Assembly: GCA_964462535.1 (NCBI GenBank)
Contig: CAYWXV010000013.1
Span: 17,974-81,973, forward strand
From: CAYWXV01 sp964462535
GTDB taxonomy: Bacteria; Bacteroidota; Ignavibacteria; OLB7
Direction: 5' to 3'
Length of the DNA stretch: 64,000 bases
In this document: positions 36,429 through 44,930 of the stretch, piece after piece
Layout: every line of letters begins with the position of its first letter
Numbering within the stretch: position 1 is the stretch's first letter
Notes under the pieces: generated by a model
Databases searched by the model: none
What the model saw: only the letters and a program-made list of their open reading frames with translations
Told to the model about the DNA's origin: nothing
Program-made: the position numbers and the translations under genes

Positions 36429-37553
36429 TTATTCCTCGTTGATCACGTCGATCATCCGCACCACATCGGGATGGTCGTGGTTGATCAGGATTATCGAATA
36501 GTCGTAGGGCTCGCCACGACGCTTCTCGATCTTGATGGCTCCCTGTGCTTCCAGTGATGTCAGGAGGGCCTTCCGTTCGAAGTCCGCAAGCCGTGGTAGC
36601 GCGTCGGTGAGCTTTCGCAGGTATGGGCTGATCCAGACTTCGCGGTGATGACCATAATTGCGGAGAAGGACGTCGAGACACGTCAGTTCCGTGTCCGACT
36701 CGATTAGGTTCGGATCGGCAAAGACCGCGTCGGTCGGATCGGTGGGGGCTACGATTTTCCGATTGCCACGGGGCTGCATGCGGAAGGGACCGTTGCCGTT
36801 GTACGACTCCTCCCCCTCCACGACCTCTTCTTCCTCCTCGTCAAAGTCCTCATACTCGTCATCAATGATCTCCGACGAATACTCTTCACCATCGAACGTG
36901 TATTCCGCTGCCTCCCGAGCTTCGAGTTCCGCCGTCTGCCGCTCGTCTCTCTGCCGCTCAACCACATCCGCTTCCCGTTGCCGTTCAGCCTGCTGCTCCA
37001 GACGCTTGATCGCCGTTGGGTCAAGAAGGCTGACGGCATCGATGAAATAGCGTGAGCTGACGTTCATCATCAGATCGCTCGAGATGTTGCCGCGGAACGC
37101 GACGGCATAGACATGGCGGGCCTGTCGTTTCAGGTGTTGAATGACCGGGATGTAGTCCCTATCACCGGCGACGAATACGAATGTGTCAATCTCCGGTCTG
37201 GTGTAGAGCGTCTCAACCGCGTCAATCGACAGCCGCATGTCAGCGGCATTTTTGTGATCCGTTCCCAACACATTATGAGTCTCTACGCCCATCAGGTAGA
37301 GTCCCCCCTGGGGGGCGATTTTCAATTGTTCGAAGTCTGCATACGCTTTTGTAAGAATCGTCTGAAGCCCGAGACGTCGGTCCAGATAGGCTCGAAGATT
37401 GCGAAGCATATCCAGAATGTAATCGTTCAGATCAGGTAGGTCTGCGTAGCTCTCCTTCAGGTAGTAATAGATGTTCTCGAAGTCAATGAAGACCGCAGCG
37501 AAGCCTTTTTGACGGGGCGTCTGCTGCGACTTTGCACCGGAACTGGATTGCAT
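36429..37553 (-). CDS. NYN-domain (LabA/DUF88-type) putative ribonuclease with C-terminal winged-helix-like domain
   Basis: A 374-residue protein. The N-terminal NYN/PIN-like domain keeps its acidic metal site: FIDFEN near residue 23, KNAADMRLSIDA near 100 and VAGDRDYIPV near 127. A charged coiled linker (about residues 180-270, with a very acidic run) leads to a C-terminal domain shared with the gene at 27866-28825 (ISPYLRKL, FERKALLTSLEAQGAIKIE, YDYSIILIN). NYN proteins are usually metal-dependent RNases. Transcribed with purK; rpoN lies upstream on the same strand. Confidence 0.88.
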   Translation of the reverse strand: MQSSSGAKSQQTPRQKGFAAVFIDFENIYYYLKESYADLPDLNDYILDMLRNLRAYLDRRLGLQTILTKAYADFEQLKIAPQGGLYLMGVETHNVLGTDHKNAADMRLSIDAVETLYTRPEIDTFVFVAGDRDYIPVIQHLKRQARHVYAVAFRGNISSDLMMNVSSRYFIDAVSLLDPTAIKRLEQQAERQREADVVERQRDERQTAELEAREAAEYTFDGEEYSSEIIDDEYEDFDEEEEEVVEGEESYNGNGPFRMQPRGNRKIVAPTDPTDAVFADPNLIESDTELTCLDVLLRNYGHHREVWISPYLRKLTDALPRLADFERKALLTSLEAQGAIKIEKRRGEPYDYSIILINHDHPDVVRMIDVINEE

Positions 37554-37629
37554 GGTCGGGCGACTCCTGTGGATTGTGGTCGTGTCATGGAATGGGCCTG
37601 CACGACCGGGGATTGGTCTTCCAGGGGGG

Positions 37630-37637
37630 GGAAGATA
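37630..37637 (-). promoter_or_regulatory. Candidate -7 promoter element TATCTTCC
   Basis: 76 bases upstream of the NYN gene start. No obvious -33 partner is seen. Confidence 0.3.
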
Positions 37638-37700
37638 ATGTGATAGAACAACTGGCGCCCCGGTCCGGCAGCAGGGTTGCCGTTCCAGGATCGGTTGCCT

Positions 37701-37811
37701 GACTGACTGCTGAATACCTCTCGGTTCGTATGGCTGTTGAAATCGCGTTAGAGATCGAGGCGCGAGACGAGGAGTGCAGCGTAGAGATCAGGTGGACCTT
37801 AACGGCCTCCT
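37701..37811 (-). repeat. Dispersed element copy F (shortened)
   Basis: Reverse orientation. It contains ACCTCTCGG, GATCGAGGCGCGAGACGAGG and AGTGCAGCGTAGAGATCA, matching copy C over both flanks but lacking the central palindrome. Its end, CGGCCTCC, runs straight into the TAG stop of rpoN (37810-37812 on the minus strand). Confidence 0.65.
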
Positions 37812-39636
37812 AGAGGGCGCGCCGGAGGCGAGCCACGGGCAGGTTCAATTGTTCTCGATACTTCGCAACCGTCCGTCTGGCCACGTTGTATCCAAGACGC
37901 TCCATCTCCTTGCTGATCGCGTCGTCGCTCAAAGGGTTGCTCTTGTCTTCGCCCGCGATCATCTCCTCGATCTTAGCCCGAACCACCTTTGTCGATACCT
38001 CCTCGCCTGTCACCGTCTCCAGACTCTCCGAGAAGAAATAGCGGAGCTCGAATGTGCCGTAGTCGGTCTGAACGTACTTGCCATTGACGACTCGGCAGAC
38101 GGTTGAAATATCCATATCGATCCTCTCCGCCACGTCCTTGTAGATCATTGGACGAAGGTGATCGGGTCCATGTCGAAGAAACTCGATCTGTAGATCCGAA
38201 ATCGCGCGCATCACGCGCTGCATCGTCTGACGTCGCTGGTGGATCGAGGCGATGAACCACTTCGCTGCCTCGAATTTTTCCTTGATGAAGCGCCGCGTAT
38301 TCCGATCGACGTCACGCGACCCGCCACGGCGAAGGAGCTCCTGGTAAGCCCTGTTGATTCGGAGTGGGGGGACTCCACGATCGTTGGAGACGATGACGAA
38401 ATCGTCTCCATCTCGCTCAATCACGAAATCGGGAGTGACGTAGTTGTCGTCGATGATCGAGACCGACCCCTCACCCGGTTTCGGGTTCAAGGTGCGGATG
38501 ACCTCGATTGCACTCCGAAGCTCGTCGGTGCTGCACTCCAGCCGGGCACAGATCTTCTCGAAGTGCTTCATCGTGAATTCGTGGTACGTCTCCAGAATCA
38601 CACGACGTGCAAGAACATGAGCGGGCGTAGGGTCCGTAATCACCGCGAGCTGCACCGCCAGACACTCTTGCAGATTTCTGGCTCCTATGCCGGGCGGATC
38701 GAGTCGCTGGATCCTCTGCAGAACCCTTTCTGCCTCGCTGAGTGTGAAGACCTCTTCGATAATCTCCGGCTCGGGGGAGCTACCCGACGTCTCTTGCTTC
38801 GTATCACCATTCTTCGCCAGGGCAGTTGTGCCCTGCTCCAGCAAGCGGGACAGCTCGTCGATCGACAATCGAGACATCTCCTGAAGGGAAAATGATTCGA
38901 TTGACCTCTCGGGGGTAACATTCTCCGGCTGTGGTTCCTCGGAAGAGAGGACGACTGAGTCGCTGTCGGCGAAGATAGCGGCCCTGTGCGACAGCCTGTC
39001 TCGCCCAAACGGTTCATCGGTCACGGAACCGTCGTAGGTGTCGAATACACCGTCGCCGGGTACCGGCTCGTCCCGTTGCTGCACGGTGCCGCTGCGGGTC
39101 GATGCGATGAACTTGTTCAGATCGTCGACGATCTCGGATAGGGGGCGACGAAGATAACCATCGTCGTCGATGTTCCCGATAATCTCCTCGGCAAGTGCGA
39201 TCTCGTCATCGGTGATGTCCTGAAGACGGAGCTGGGCCAGCAGGATCTCGGACAGCGTCTCGTACGCCTTCTGCGGCAGCTCGTCCTGATCTTCATTGTC
39301 AGGGCCGGTGAAGCTGGGTGCCTTGTACCCCTCGGCATCATCATTGGCGAAGTCGCCCCAATCGAACTCGTCGTCCCCGCCTGGCTCGTCATTCCGTTCG
39401 TCGGCGCTGTCAACGTCGTCCCCGTCCTTTTCGGTCCGTTCCTCGGCCTCAGGTGCTGGCTCTAACTCACCCTCCTGTGTCAGGTCGTTCTGCTCCTCGA
39501 GCAACGGGTTCATTTCCAGTTCCTGCTTGATCCGTTGCTCCAGGGCAATGATCGGCAACTGCAGCATCTTGAGATACTGCACCTGCTGCGGCGAGAGGCG
39601 TTGCTGTAAGGACTGTCGCTGTGTTAATGAAAGCAT
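37810..39636 (-). CDS. rpoN: RNA polymerase sigma-54 factor with large insert
   Basis: 608 residues, versus about 480 usual for the family. Region I is intact at the N-terminus (QRLSPQQVQYLKMLQLP), followed by a very acidic region II (residues 52-120). The core-binding domain resumes at DPPGIGARNLQECL (about 313-326), and the RpoN box ARRTVAKYRE is at 586-595. About 125 extra residues (about 173-298), low in complexity, interrupt the core-binding domain. All essential DNA-binding parts are present, so it should be functional. No activator gene lies nearby. Confidence 0.97.
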   Translation of the reverse strand: MLSLTQRQSLQQRLSPQQVQYLKMLQLPIIALEQRIKQELEMNPLLEEQNDLTQEGELEPAPEAEERTEKDGDDVDSADERNDEPGGDDEFDWGDFANDDAEGYKAPSFTGPDNEDQDELPQKAYETLSEILLAQLRLQDITDDEIALAEEIIGNIDDDGYLRRPLSEIVDDLNKFIASTRSGTVQQRDEPVPGDGVFDTYDGSVTDEPFGRDRLSHRAAIFADSDSVVLSSEEPQPENVTPERSIESFSLQEMSRLSIDELSRLLEQGTTALAKNGDTKQETSGSSPEPEIIEEVFTLSEAERVLQRIQRLDPPGIGARNLQECLAVQLAVITDPTPAHVLARRVILETYHEFTMKHFEKICARLECSTDELRSAIEVIRTLNPKPGEGSVSIIDDNYVTPDFVIERDGDDFVIVSNDRGVPPLRINRAYQELLRRGGSRDVDRNTRRFIKEKFEAAKWFIASIHQRRQTMQRVMRAISDLQIEFLRHGPDHLRPMIYKDVAERIDMDISTVCRVVNGKYVQTDYGTFELRYFFSESLETVTGEEVSTKVVRAKIEEMIAGEDKSNPLSDDAISKEMERLGYNVARRTVAKYREQLNLPVARLRRAL

Positions 39637-39702
39637 GGGCGCGTGACGTTCAGTACCGGTGGGGGAGGCAAAGGGGGTGGAGTCACCAGCGCATGGGACG
39701 AA

Positions 39703-39710
39703 AGAAGATA
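39703..39710 (-). promoter_or_regulatory. Candidate -7 promoter element TATCTTCT
   Basis: 66 bases upstream of the rpoN start codon. Confidence 0.3.
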
Positions 39711-39803
39711 CATGATTCTGAAAAGTAGACTATTCAAATGCTGGTCGGCTTTGGGCCGCTGAAACTCGTTGCATGTTGCTGATGCGAGATCCCTGTCTTC
39801 GGA

Positions 39804-40361
39804 TTACTTCTCTGCTGCCCTCCTCAACTCTTCGTAATACTCCTCCCCAAACGCCCTCACAATCGGTTCACGCAGAAACTGGTAGAGGGGGATCTTCTCC
39901 TTCTTCCCACGTGCGATGGCCGGGCGACATTCGTCGATGCGTTCGTAATCAAGATAGGGCGTATCGAAGAGTTCGTGAATACGGATGGGGAAGAGGTGAC
40001 AACTGAGTGGTTTGCGGAAGTCGACTTTCCCGTCCTGCCACGCACGTTCGATGGCGCATTTGGCGACGCTCTCCTCGTAGTAGACGTAGACACAGTCACG
40101 ATCATCAACGCACCGTGTGGCGTAGTCACCTGGCTCTCCCTCGGTTCCCCCCTCCGCCTCGATGATCGATCGCTTTCTCTCATCAAGATGCTCCATAGCG
40201 GCTGGAGTGGCGCGCGTGATGTGATCGACCTCATCGTCAGTCAGTGGCGCCCCCCGTCCCCCGGGCATTGTGCAACAGGCGCCATGACAGGCGGAGAGGT
40301 CGCACGCGAACCGAGATGTGACCAGTGCGCCGTCGGCTAGTGTGTCGAGAATAGTGAACAT
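39804..40361 (-). CDS. DUF3109-family cysteine-rich protein
   Basis: A 185-residue protein with the DUF3109/YkgJ-like cysteine pattern: FACDLSACHGACC near the N-terminus, then RCVDDRDCVYV, AKCAIE and LSCHLFPIRI. The cysteines probably hold a metal ion or an iron-sulfur cluster. Such proteins are common in Bacteroidetes and remain uncharacterised. It stands alone, divergent from the TPR gene. Confidence 0.88.
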   Translation of the reverse strand: MFTILDTLADGALVTSRFACDLSACHGACCTMPGGRGAPLTDDEVDHITRATPAAMEHLDERKRSIIEAEGGTEGEPGDYATRCVDDRDCVYVYYEESVAKCAIERAWQDGKVDFRKPLSCHLFPIRIHELFDTPYLDYERIDECRPAIARGKKEKIPLYQFLREPIVRAFGEEYYEELRRAAEK

Positions 40362-40640
40362 GAAGAGCAGGTTACAGAGCGTCGCAGACGCCTCAAGATC
40401 GACATAATGTTACAGCGGCTCGGAGGGGTCGTTTGTAGTATTGCCCCCCAGTGACGCTCCCGCCGCGAGGTCTTTCTGTGCGTATGTTTTTTGTCGGTGG
40501 GGAGAGTGCGACACGCAGACCCGAAGCGATCACGATCGATCCCAGCGATGCTCTTACGCGACGAAATACCGCAAGGAAATCAACGCCCTGTCCCCCAGGG
40601 CTCCACATCGGCTTCGCGCGTGGTGGAGAACGAGTCCGTC

Positions 40641-41366
40641 ATGGAGTTTGCAGAGACAGTTCCGGAATATTTGCGCGAGGGATACCGCGCGCTGATGCAG
40701 GGAGATGCGTCAACCGCAATCACGCTCTGGCGGGATCTGTTTGATCGCTACCCGTCAGCGGAGGTCTGCAGCCACATTGCCCGCGCATATTACTACCAAA
40801 CGTTCTTTCTTGGACAGGGACCAGGTCACCCCAGGCACTGTGAGCATGTCGCCCAGATGAGGCACTGGGCTGAGAGGGGGCTGAATCTCAATCCCAACTC
40901 TCCTATCGGCCATGCCATGCTCGCCGCAGCACTGGGGCGGCAGGCGCAGTATTGCAAGTCGCAGCGCGAATCTATCAGGCTCTTCTGGTCGGTTCGCGAA
41001 CATGCCACACGCTCAATTGCGATCGGAGACTGCTGGGTCGGTCACATGGTGATGGGTATCTGGCATCGCGAGATGGCCTCCGTCAGCTTCGGCCTGCGTG
41101 CCCTGGCGAACCTTTTCCGACTCGGTCTTCCGGCCGGCTCCCTGAAAGAGTCGCTTCGCCATTTTGATGAAGTCCTGCGTCAGTATCCCGACAACAACAC
41201 CATCTACGCGGAGAAGGCGCAAACGTACGAGCGCGTCGACGACCTCGACCGAGCGCGACAGATGTACGAGAAGTGTCTCACGATGCCCCTCTTCCGCCAT
41301 CCCCTTGCTCCCTACCTGACCGACGACGCTCGCGTACGCTATCGCAAGCTGCTGGAGGATGCCTGA
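40641..41366 (+). CDS. TPR-repeat protein
   Basis: A 241-residue protein from the ATG at 40641; the open frame reaches 40491 but the extra part is unlike protein. It has TPR-like helical pairs (YRALMQGDASTAITLWRDL, HWAERGLNLNPNS, AEKAQTYERVDDLDRARQMY) with spacing reminiscent of the RMD-type TPR family. No signal peptide is present. Its end is followed within 30 bases by pncB, so the two are probably co-transcribed; partner unknown. Confidence 0.72.
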   Translation: MEFAETVPEYLREGYRALMQGDASTAITLWRDLFDRYPSAEVCSHIARAYYYQTFFLGQGPGHPRHCEHVAQMRHWAERGLNLNPNSPIGHAMLAAALGRQAQYCKSQRESIRLFWSVREHATRSIAIGDCWVGHMVMGIWHREMASVSFGLRALANLFRLGLPAGSLKESLRHFDEVLRQYPDNNTIYAEKAQTYERVDDLDRARQMYEKCLTMPLFRHPLAPYLTDDARVRYRKLLEDA

Positions 41367-41395
41367 ACGAACCAACCAATCCTCTGGTCAGCGCG

Positions 41396-42937
41396 ATGTT
41401 GACCGACCTTTACCAGTTGACCATGGCGTACGGTTACTGGAGGAATGGGATTGGCCAGAGACGGGCAGTCTTCGATCTCTTCTTCAGACGGAACCCATTT
41501 GGAGGAGAGTACACCATCTTCGCCGGCCTGCACGAGGCCCTGAACTACCTTGAGTCATTTCGGTTTGACGACGAGTCGATAGCCTGGCTTCGCCGACTTC
41601 CGAATTTCCGCCATGCCGACGCTGCGTTCTGGGACTGGCTCTCCGCGCTAGACACATCTGAGCTGACGGTCGATGCCGTAGCCGAGGGATCACCCGTCTT
41701 CCCGCGTGTCCCTCTGCTCCGTGTACAGGGTCCACTTGCTATCGCACAGATCGTTGAGACCGCCCTCCTAAACATCATCAACTTCTCCACGCTCATCGCC
41801 ACAAACGCGGCGCGAATTCGGCAGGTTGTCGGCGACGACGTCGAGTTGATGGAATTCGGACTTCGTCGCGCGCAGGGACCGGATGGTGCCCTCACAGCGA
41901 CGAGATCGGCAATCATCGGCGGATTCGATTCCACAAGCGACGTACTTGCGGGGAGGCTGCTCGACGTACCCGTTGCCGGGACACATGCCCATTCGTTTGT
42001 TCAGTCGTTTCTGCGCGTCACGACCGATCTTCTCAAAATCCGGGACGCAGACGGGAACGAACGCGATGTATCCGCCCCCCTGGCTGAGCTCCGCGCAGCA
42101 GACGGACTCATCACCAACGAGGGTGAACTTGCCGCCTTCCTTGCGTACGCGCGTGCGTTTCCAGATTCGACGCTGCTGTTGGTAGACACCTACGATACGC
42201 TAGCCTCCGGCGTGCCGAACGCAATACGTGTGTTCAAGATTCTCCGGGCGCTTGGACATCGTCCACTGGGAATACGTCTCGACTCGGGTGACCTCGGATA
42301 TCTGAGCCGTGAAGCCCGACGGATGTTCGTGGCGGCGGGTCTTGATGATCTCAAGATCGTTGCAAGCAATTCCATTGATGAGGACGTTCTGGTGGCGTTG
42401 AAGTCGTCTGGAGCCGAAATCGATTCGTACGGCGTCGGAACAAACCTCGTGACGGCAGAGGGTGATCCGGCCCTCGGCGGCGTCTACAAGCTTGTTGAGA
42501 TCGAGGGGGAGCCGCGCATCAAGATCTCGCAGGATCTGGTGAAGGTCACCATCCCCGGCCGAAAGAGGGTCTATCGCCTTCGGGGCTCGGAGGGGTACGA
42601 TCTGGCGGACGTGCTCACGCTCCACGACGAATCGCCACCCCGCGTTGGCACGCCATACCTGTGTCGCCATCCCTTCATTCCCGAGCAGCAGGTCCGTATA
42701 GAACCGACCGACGTCGTCGAGCTTCTGCAGCCGGTCTTCCGGCAAGGACGGTCGCTCATGCTTCACGAACCCGTGATGGAGATTCGTGCAAGATCGCGGA
42801 GCCTGCAGGGGTTCATCAGGCCAGATCATCGCCGTCACCTGAATCCGACGCCCTACAAAGTCTCGTTGTCGTCGTCACTCTTCGAGTACATGTACAGTCT
42901 CTGGCAGAAGGAGACAGCGGTGCCGACGATTCGCTAG
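41396..42937 (+). CDS. pncB: Nicotinate phosphoribosyltransferase
   Basis: About 513 residues. It carries family landmarks: MLTDLYQLTMAYGYW at the start, EFGLRRAQGPDGA, GGFDSTSDVLAG, GTHAHSFVQ, LLVDTYDTLASG, IRLDSGDLGYLS and DSYGVGTNLVT. It makes nicotinate mononucleotide from nicotinate and PRPP in NAD salvage. An alternative CTG start at 41363, with GGAGG four bases upstream, would overlap the end of the TPR gene and add 11 residues. Convergent with the TauE/SafE gene. Confidence 0.95.
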   Translation: MLTDLYQLTMAYGYWRNGIGQRRAVFDLFFRRNPFGGEYTIFAGLHEALNYLESFRFDDESIAWLRRLPNFRHADAAFWDWLSALDTSELTVDAVAEGSPVFPRVPLLRVQGPLAIAQIVETALLNIINFSTLIATNAARIRQVVGDDVELMEFGLRRAQGPDGALTATRSAIIGGFDSTSDVLAGRLLDVPVAGTHAHSFVQSFLRVTTDLLKIRDADGNERDVSAPLAELRAADGLITNEGELAAFLAYARAFPDSTLLLVDTYDTLASGVPNAIRVFKILRALGHRPLGIRLDSGDLGYLSREARRMFVAAGLDDLKIVASNSIDEDVLVALKSSGAEIDSYGVGTNLVTAEGDPALGGVYKLVEIEGEPRIKISQDLVKVTIPGRKRVYRLRGSEGYDLADVLTLHDESPPRVGTPYLCRHPFIPEQQVRIEPTDVVELLQPVFRQGRSLMLHEPVMEIRARSRSLQGFIRPDHRRHLNPTPYKVSLSSSLFEYMYSLWQKETAVPTIR

Positions 42938-42947
42938 GGTTGCTTGA

Positions 42948-43763
42948 TCACACCGCCATTCGTATACCAGCAATTATCATCACGACGCCGATCACCAGTT
43001 CGAGCGTTGCGTCCTTCGATCGGTTGGAGAGATTCACCCCCACGAACGCTCCAATACATGCACCGATCGACGCCAGGAGGGCGGGAACGAGAAGGTCTTC
43101 GGTGTACGACCCGTTAATCCAGAACGAGATGGCGCGGAAAATTGCGGTGGCGCCCCCTACGGCGCCGTTGGTCGCCGTCCCATCACGCACCTGAAGGCCA
43201 GCTGCCATCAGCGCTCCACCATTGATGGGCCCGTGCCCTGCACCAATCACCGTCCCCACAAATCCAGATATGAAGCCGATGACTGGAAATGTCGTGCGGT
43301 GCAGAGACTTCGGTTGGGGTAGATCGACGTACAGCCGGATCACGTAGTACGCGCCGAACAGGATCAACATCCCACCGATGAATCTCTTGAGCATCAGGCC
43401 GTCGATCGAGTTCAACGCAAGCGTTCCGATGATCGTGGCCGGGATGATCCCGACTGCGAACAGTCCGACGTGACGCCAGGAGATCCAGGCGCGAGTCAGG
43501 TACATGCGGGGGAGACTCCAGCCAAGTGACACCAGCGGTGAGAGGAAGACTGCCTCCTTGTCGCCAACCAGCAGGACCAGGATGGGGAGGAGGAGGAGGG
43601 CGCCGCCAAAGCCGACGACCGTGTCGAGGGTTCCTGCTATCAATCCGGCAAGGAGGAGTTCAGCGAGATGCACGAGGTGTTTGTCGGTTGGTGTGGTCCG
43701 GACGCGAGCGTCGGACGGCAAGCGGAATTTTTCGTGGGTGTGGTACGTGACCCCTCCCCACAC
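42948..43763 (-). CDS. TauE/SafE-family membrane transporter
   Basis: About 240-271 residues with around eight membrane helices. It shows the family pattern of two similar halves, each with a Gly-rich start (GTLDTVVGFGGALLLLP; GFISGFVGTVIGAGHGPINGGAL). Family members export sulfite, sulfoacetate or related anions. The first ATG gives a polar, unlikely N-terminus; a GTG at 43671-43673 begins right at the first helix. The substrate cannot be told from sequence. A second family member is at 60853-61653. Confidence 0.85.
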   Translation of the reverse strand: MWGGVTYHTHEKFRLPSDARVRTTPTDKHLVHLAELLLAGLIAGTLDTVVGFGGALLLLPILVLLVGDKEAVFLSPLVSLGWSLPRMYLTRAWISWRHVGLFAVGIIPATIIGTLALNSIDGLMLKRFIGGMLILFGAYYVIRLYVDLPQPKSLHRTTFPVIGFISGFVGTVIGAGHGPINGGALMAAGLQVRDGTATNGAVGGATAIFRAISFWINGSYTEDLLVPALLASIGACIGAFVGVNLSNRSKDATLELVIGVVMIIAGIRMAV

Positions 43764-43768
43764 GGCAC

Positions 43769-43919
43769 GAGGCTGATGAAATGAGCACGATCTCTGCGTC
43801 GGGCTCGCGATCGCTCAGGGGAGCGTACCAGCGGAACGCCTCATTCGTTCCTCGTCTCCCATATCGACCTCACGCGGTTCGAGCGGCCTCATGATTTGAG
43901 ATTTATTCAGCAGGCTGCT
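43769..43919 (+). repeat. Dispersed element copy B (151 bp)
   Basis: Begins GAGGCTGATGAAA and ends TTCAGCAGGCTGC. It carries ATCTCTGCGTCGGGCTCGC, a central GAGCGTACC / GGAACGCCTC imperfect palindrome and ATCGACCTCACGCGGTTCGA. Its right end overlaps the TAG stop of the AlbA_2 gene. Confidence 0.78.
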
Positions 43920-44583
43920 ATGCAAGAGTATAGTAGTCCTCGCTCTCGTCGGTGAAGATTCTGATAAGACCGGCGCGGACGAGACGGACAAGGCTTCTTG
44001 AGGCCCGTCGTTGCGAGATGTTGACCAGATGGCGGTATTGCCGAAGAGTGACTCGCCCATGCTGTTCAAGAAACGCGAACAGAATCCGTTCGATGTCCCC
44101 TATTTCCAATCTGAGGGGTGGGGAGTCGGGAGATGAGAGGGAGAGGACGCGAGCAACCTCTCGGCTGGCAATGACACTCCGGTCGTTTTGACGGATGTAG
44201 ACCCGCGTGTCGACGGAATCCTGGCCACGCCCGTCTCCGTTCGTGTTCTGGTTCGCGAGCTTGTGTGGCTTACTGCGGCTCTCGGGGATTTCAATCGCCA
44301 CCACATCCGTACCCTCGATGTCCACAATGTGAACCTGATGCTCCACCGGGGGTTCGCAATAGAATTCCGCAGCTGTGGTGGCCAGTTCAATCTCGGATTT
44401 CTCGCTATCGACGCCAACGACGCTCCCATCATCGTCGATGCCAATCATCAGCCAGCCCCCTCGGGTATTGGCGAGGGCAATCATCTCTTTGGCGATCTTA
44501 TCGAACCCCGAGAACTTTCTCTTGAACTCGACGGTGTCGGTTTCGCCACGCTCGATGATTGATCTCAGTTGTCTGGCAGTCAT
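43918..44583 (-). CDS. Schlafen/AlbA_2-domain protein with winged helix
   Basis: A 221-residue protein. The N-terminal AlbA_2 (divergent AAA-4) domain shows TVEFKRKFSG, ALANTRGGWLMIGIDDDG and VYIRQNDRS. The C-terminal 65 residues look like a winged helix (VTLRQYRHLVNISQRRASRSLVRLVRAGLI). Such proteins are usually treated as DNA- or RNA-binding regulators, and some belong to defence or stress systems. The stop codon lies in the end of a dispersed element. No neighbouring defence genes are seen. Confidence 0.87.
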   Translation of the reverse strand: MTARQLRSIIERGETDTVEFKRKFSGFDKIAKEMIALANTRGGWLMIGIDDDGSVVGVDSEKSEIELATTAAEFYCEPPVEHQVHIVDIEGTDVVAIEIPESRSKPHKLANQNTNGDGRGQDSVDTRVYIRQNDRSVIASREVARVLSLSSPDSPPLRLEIGDIERILFAFLEQHGRVTLRQYRHLVNISQRRASRSLVRLVRAGLIRIFTDESEDYYTLA

Positions 44584-44930
44584 TGGGGGTCGCAGGTAGT
44601 GGGATCGTTGGCCGAAGAAGATACGAAGTTGATGATATCCCTATCGTCGTGCGCGACGGTTGACTGTTTTACTGCCCTTTAGGTGGACATGCCGGTCGCC
44701 GACACCGACCGCCGAGGTTCCGTCCTCGCTGTGTCGGGCCCTTTCGCGTTGGTGGCGCCAGCGGTCGCGACGTGTCGACCCAGCCCGATAAACGACGATG
44801 TTTCACGAGTAGTGTCCGGGCTTCGCTGCGCGAGCCTCTCTTTGTAACTTTGCCCCCCAATCCGGAAGGCGTTGGAGATTCGATCCGGGACAGAACGACG
44901 AAGAACTCGATTCCACCTCGAATAGAATTC
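44584..44930. other. Intergenic region upstream of PASTA gene
   Basis: 347 bp. It holds the upstream region of the AlbA_2 gene (minus) and a TAACTTTG element at 44845-44852 on the plus strand, 79 bases before the PASTA gene start. GC-rich inverted segments are present near 44700-44760 but no terminator with a T tract. An open frame from 44772 enters the PASTA gene but is not protein-like. Confidence 0.5.
44616..44623 (-). promoter_or_regulatory. Candidate -7 promoter element TATCTTCT
   Basis: 33 bases upstream of the AlbA_2 gene start codon. Confidence 0.28.

Noticed and set aside
42200..42838. 212-residue minus-strand frame
   Set aside because: Antisense shadow of pncB.
44680..44760. Further copy of the dispersed element or a small RNA
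   Set aside because: GC-rich with partial dyads but lacking the conserved blocks and termini; similarity to 24180-24260 was too weak to claim.
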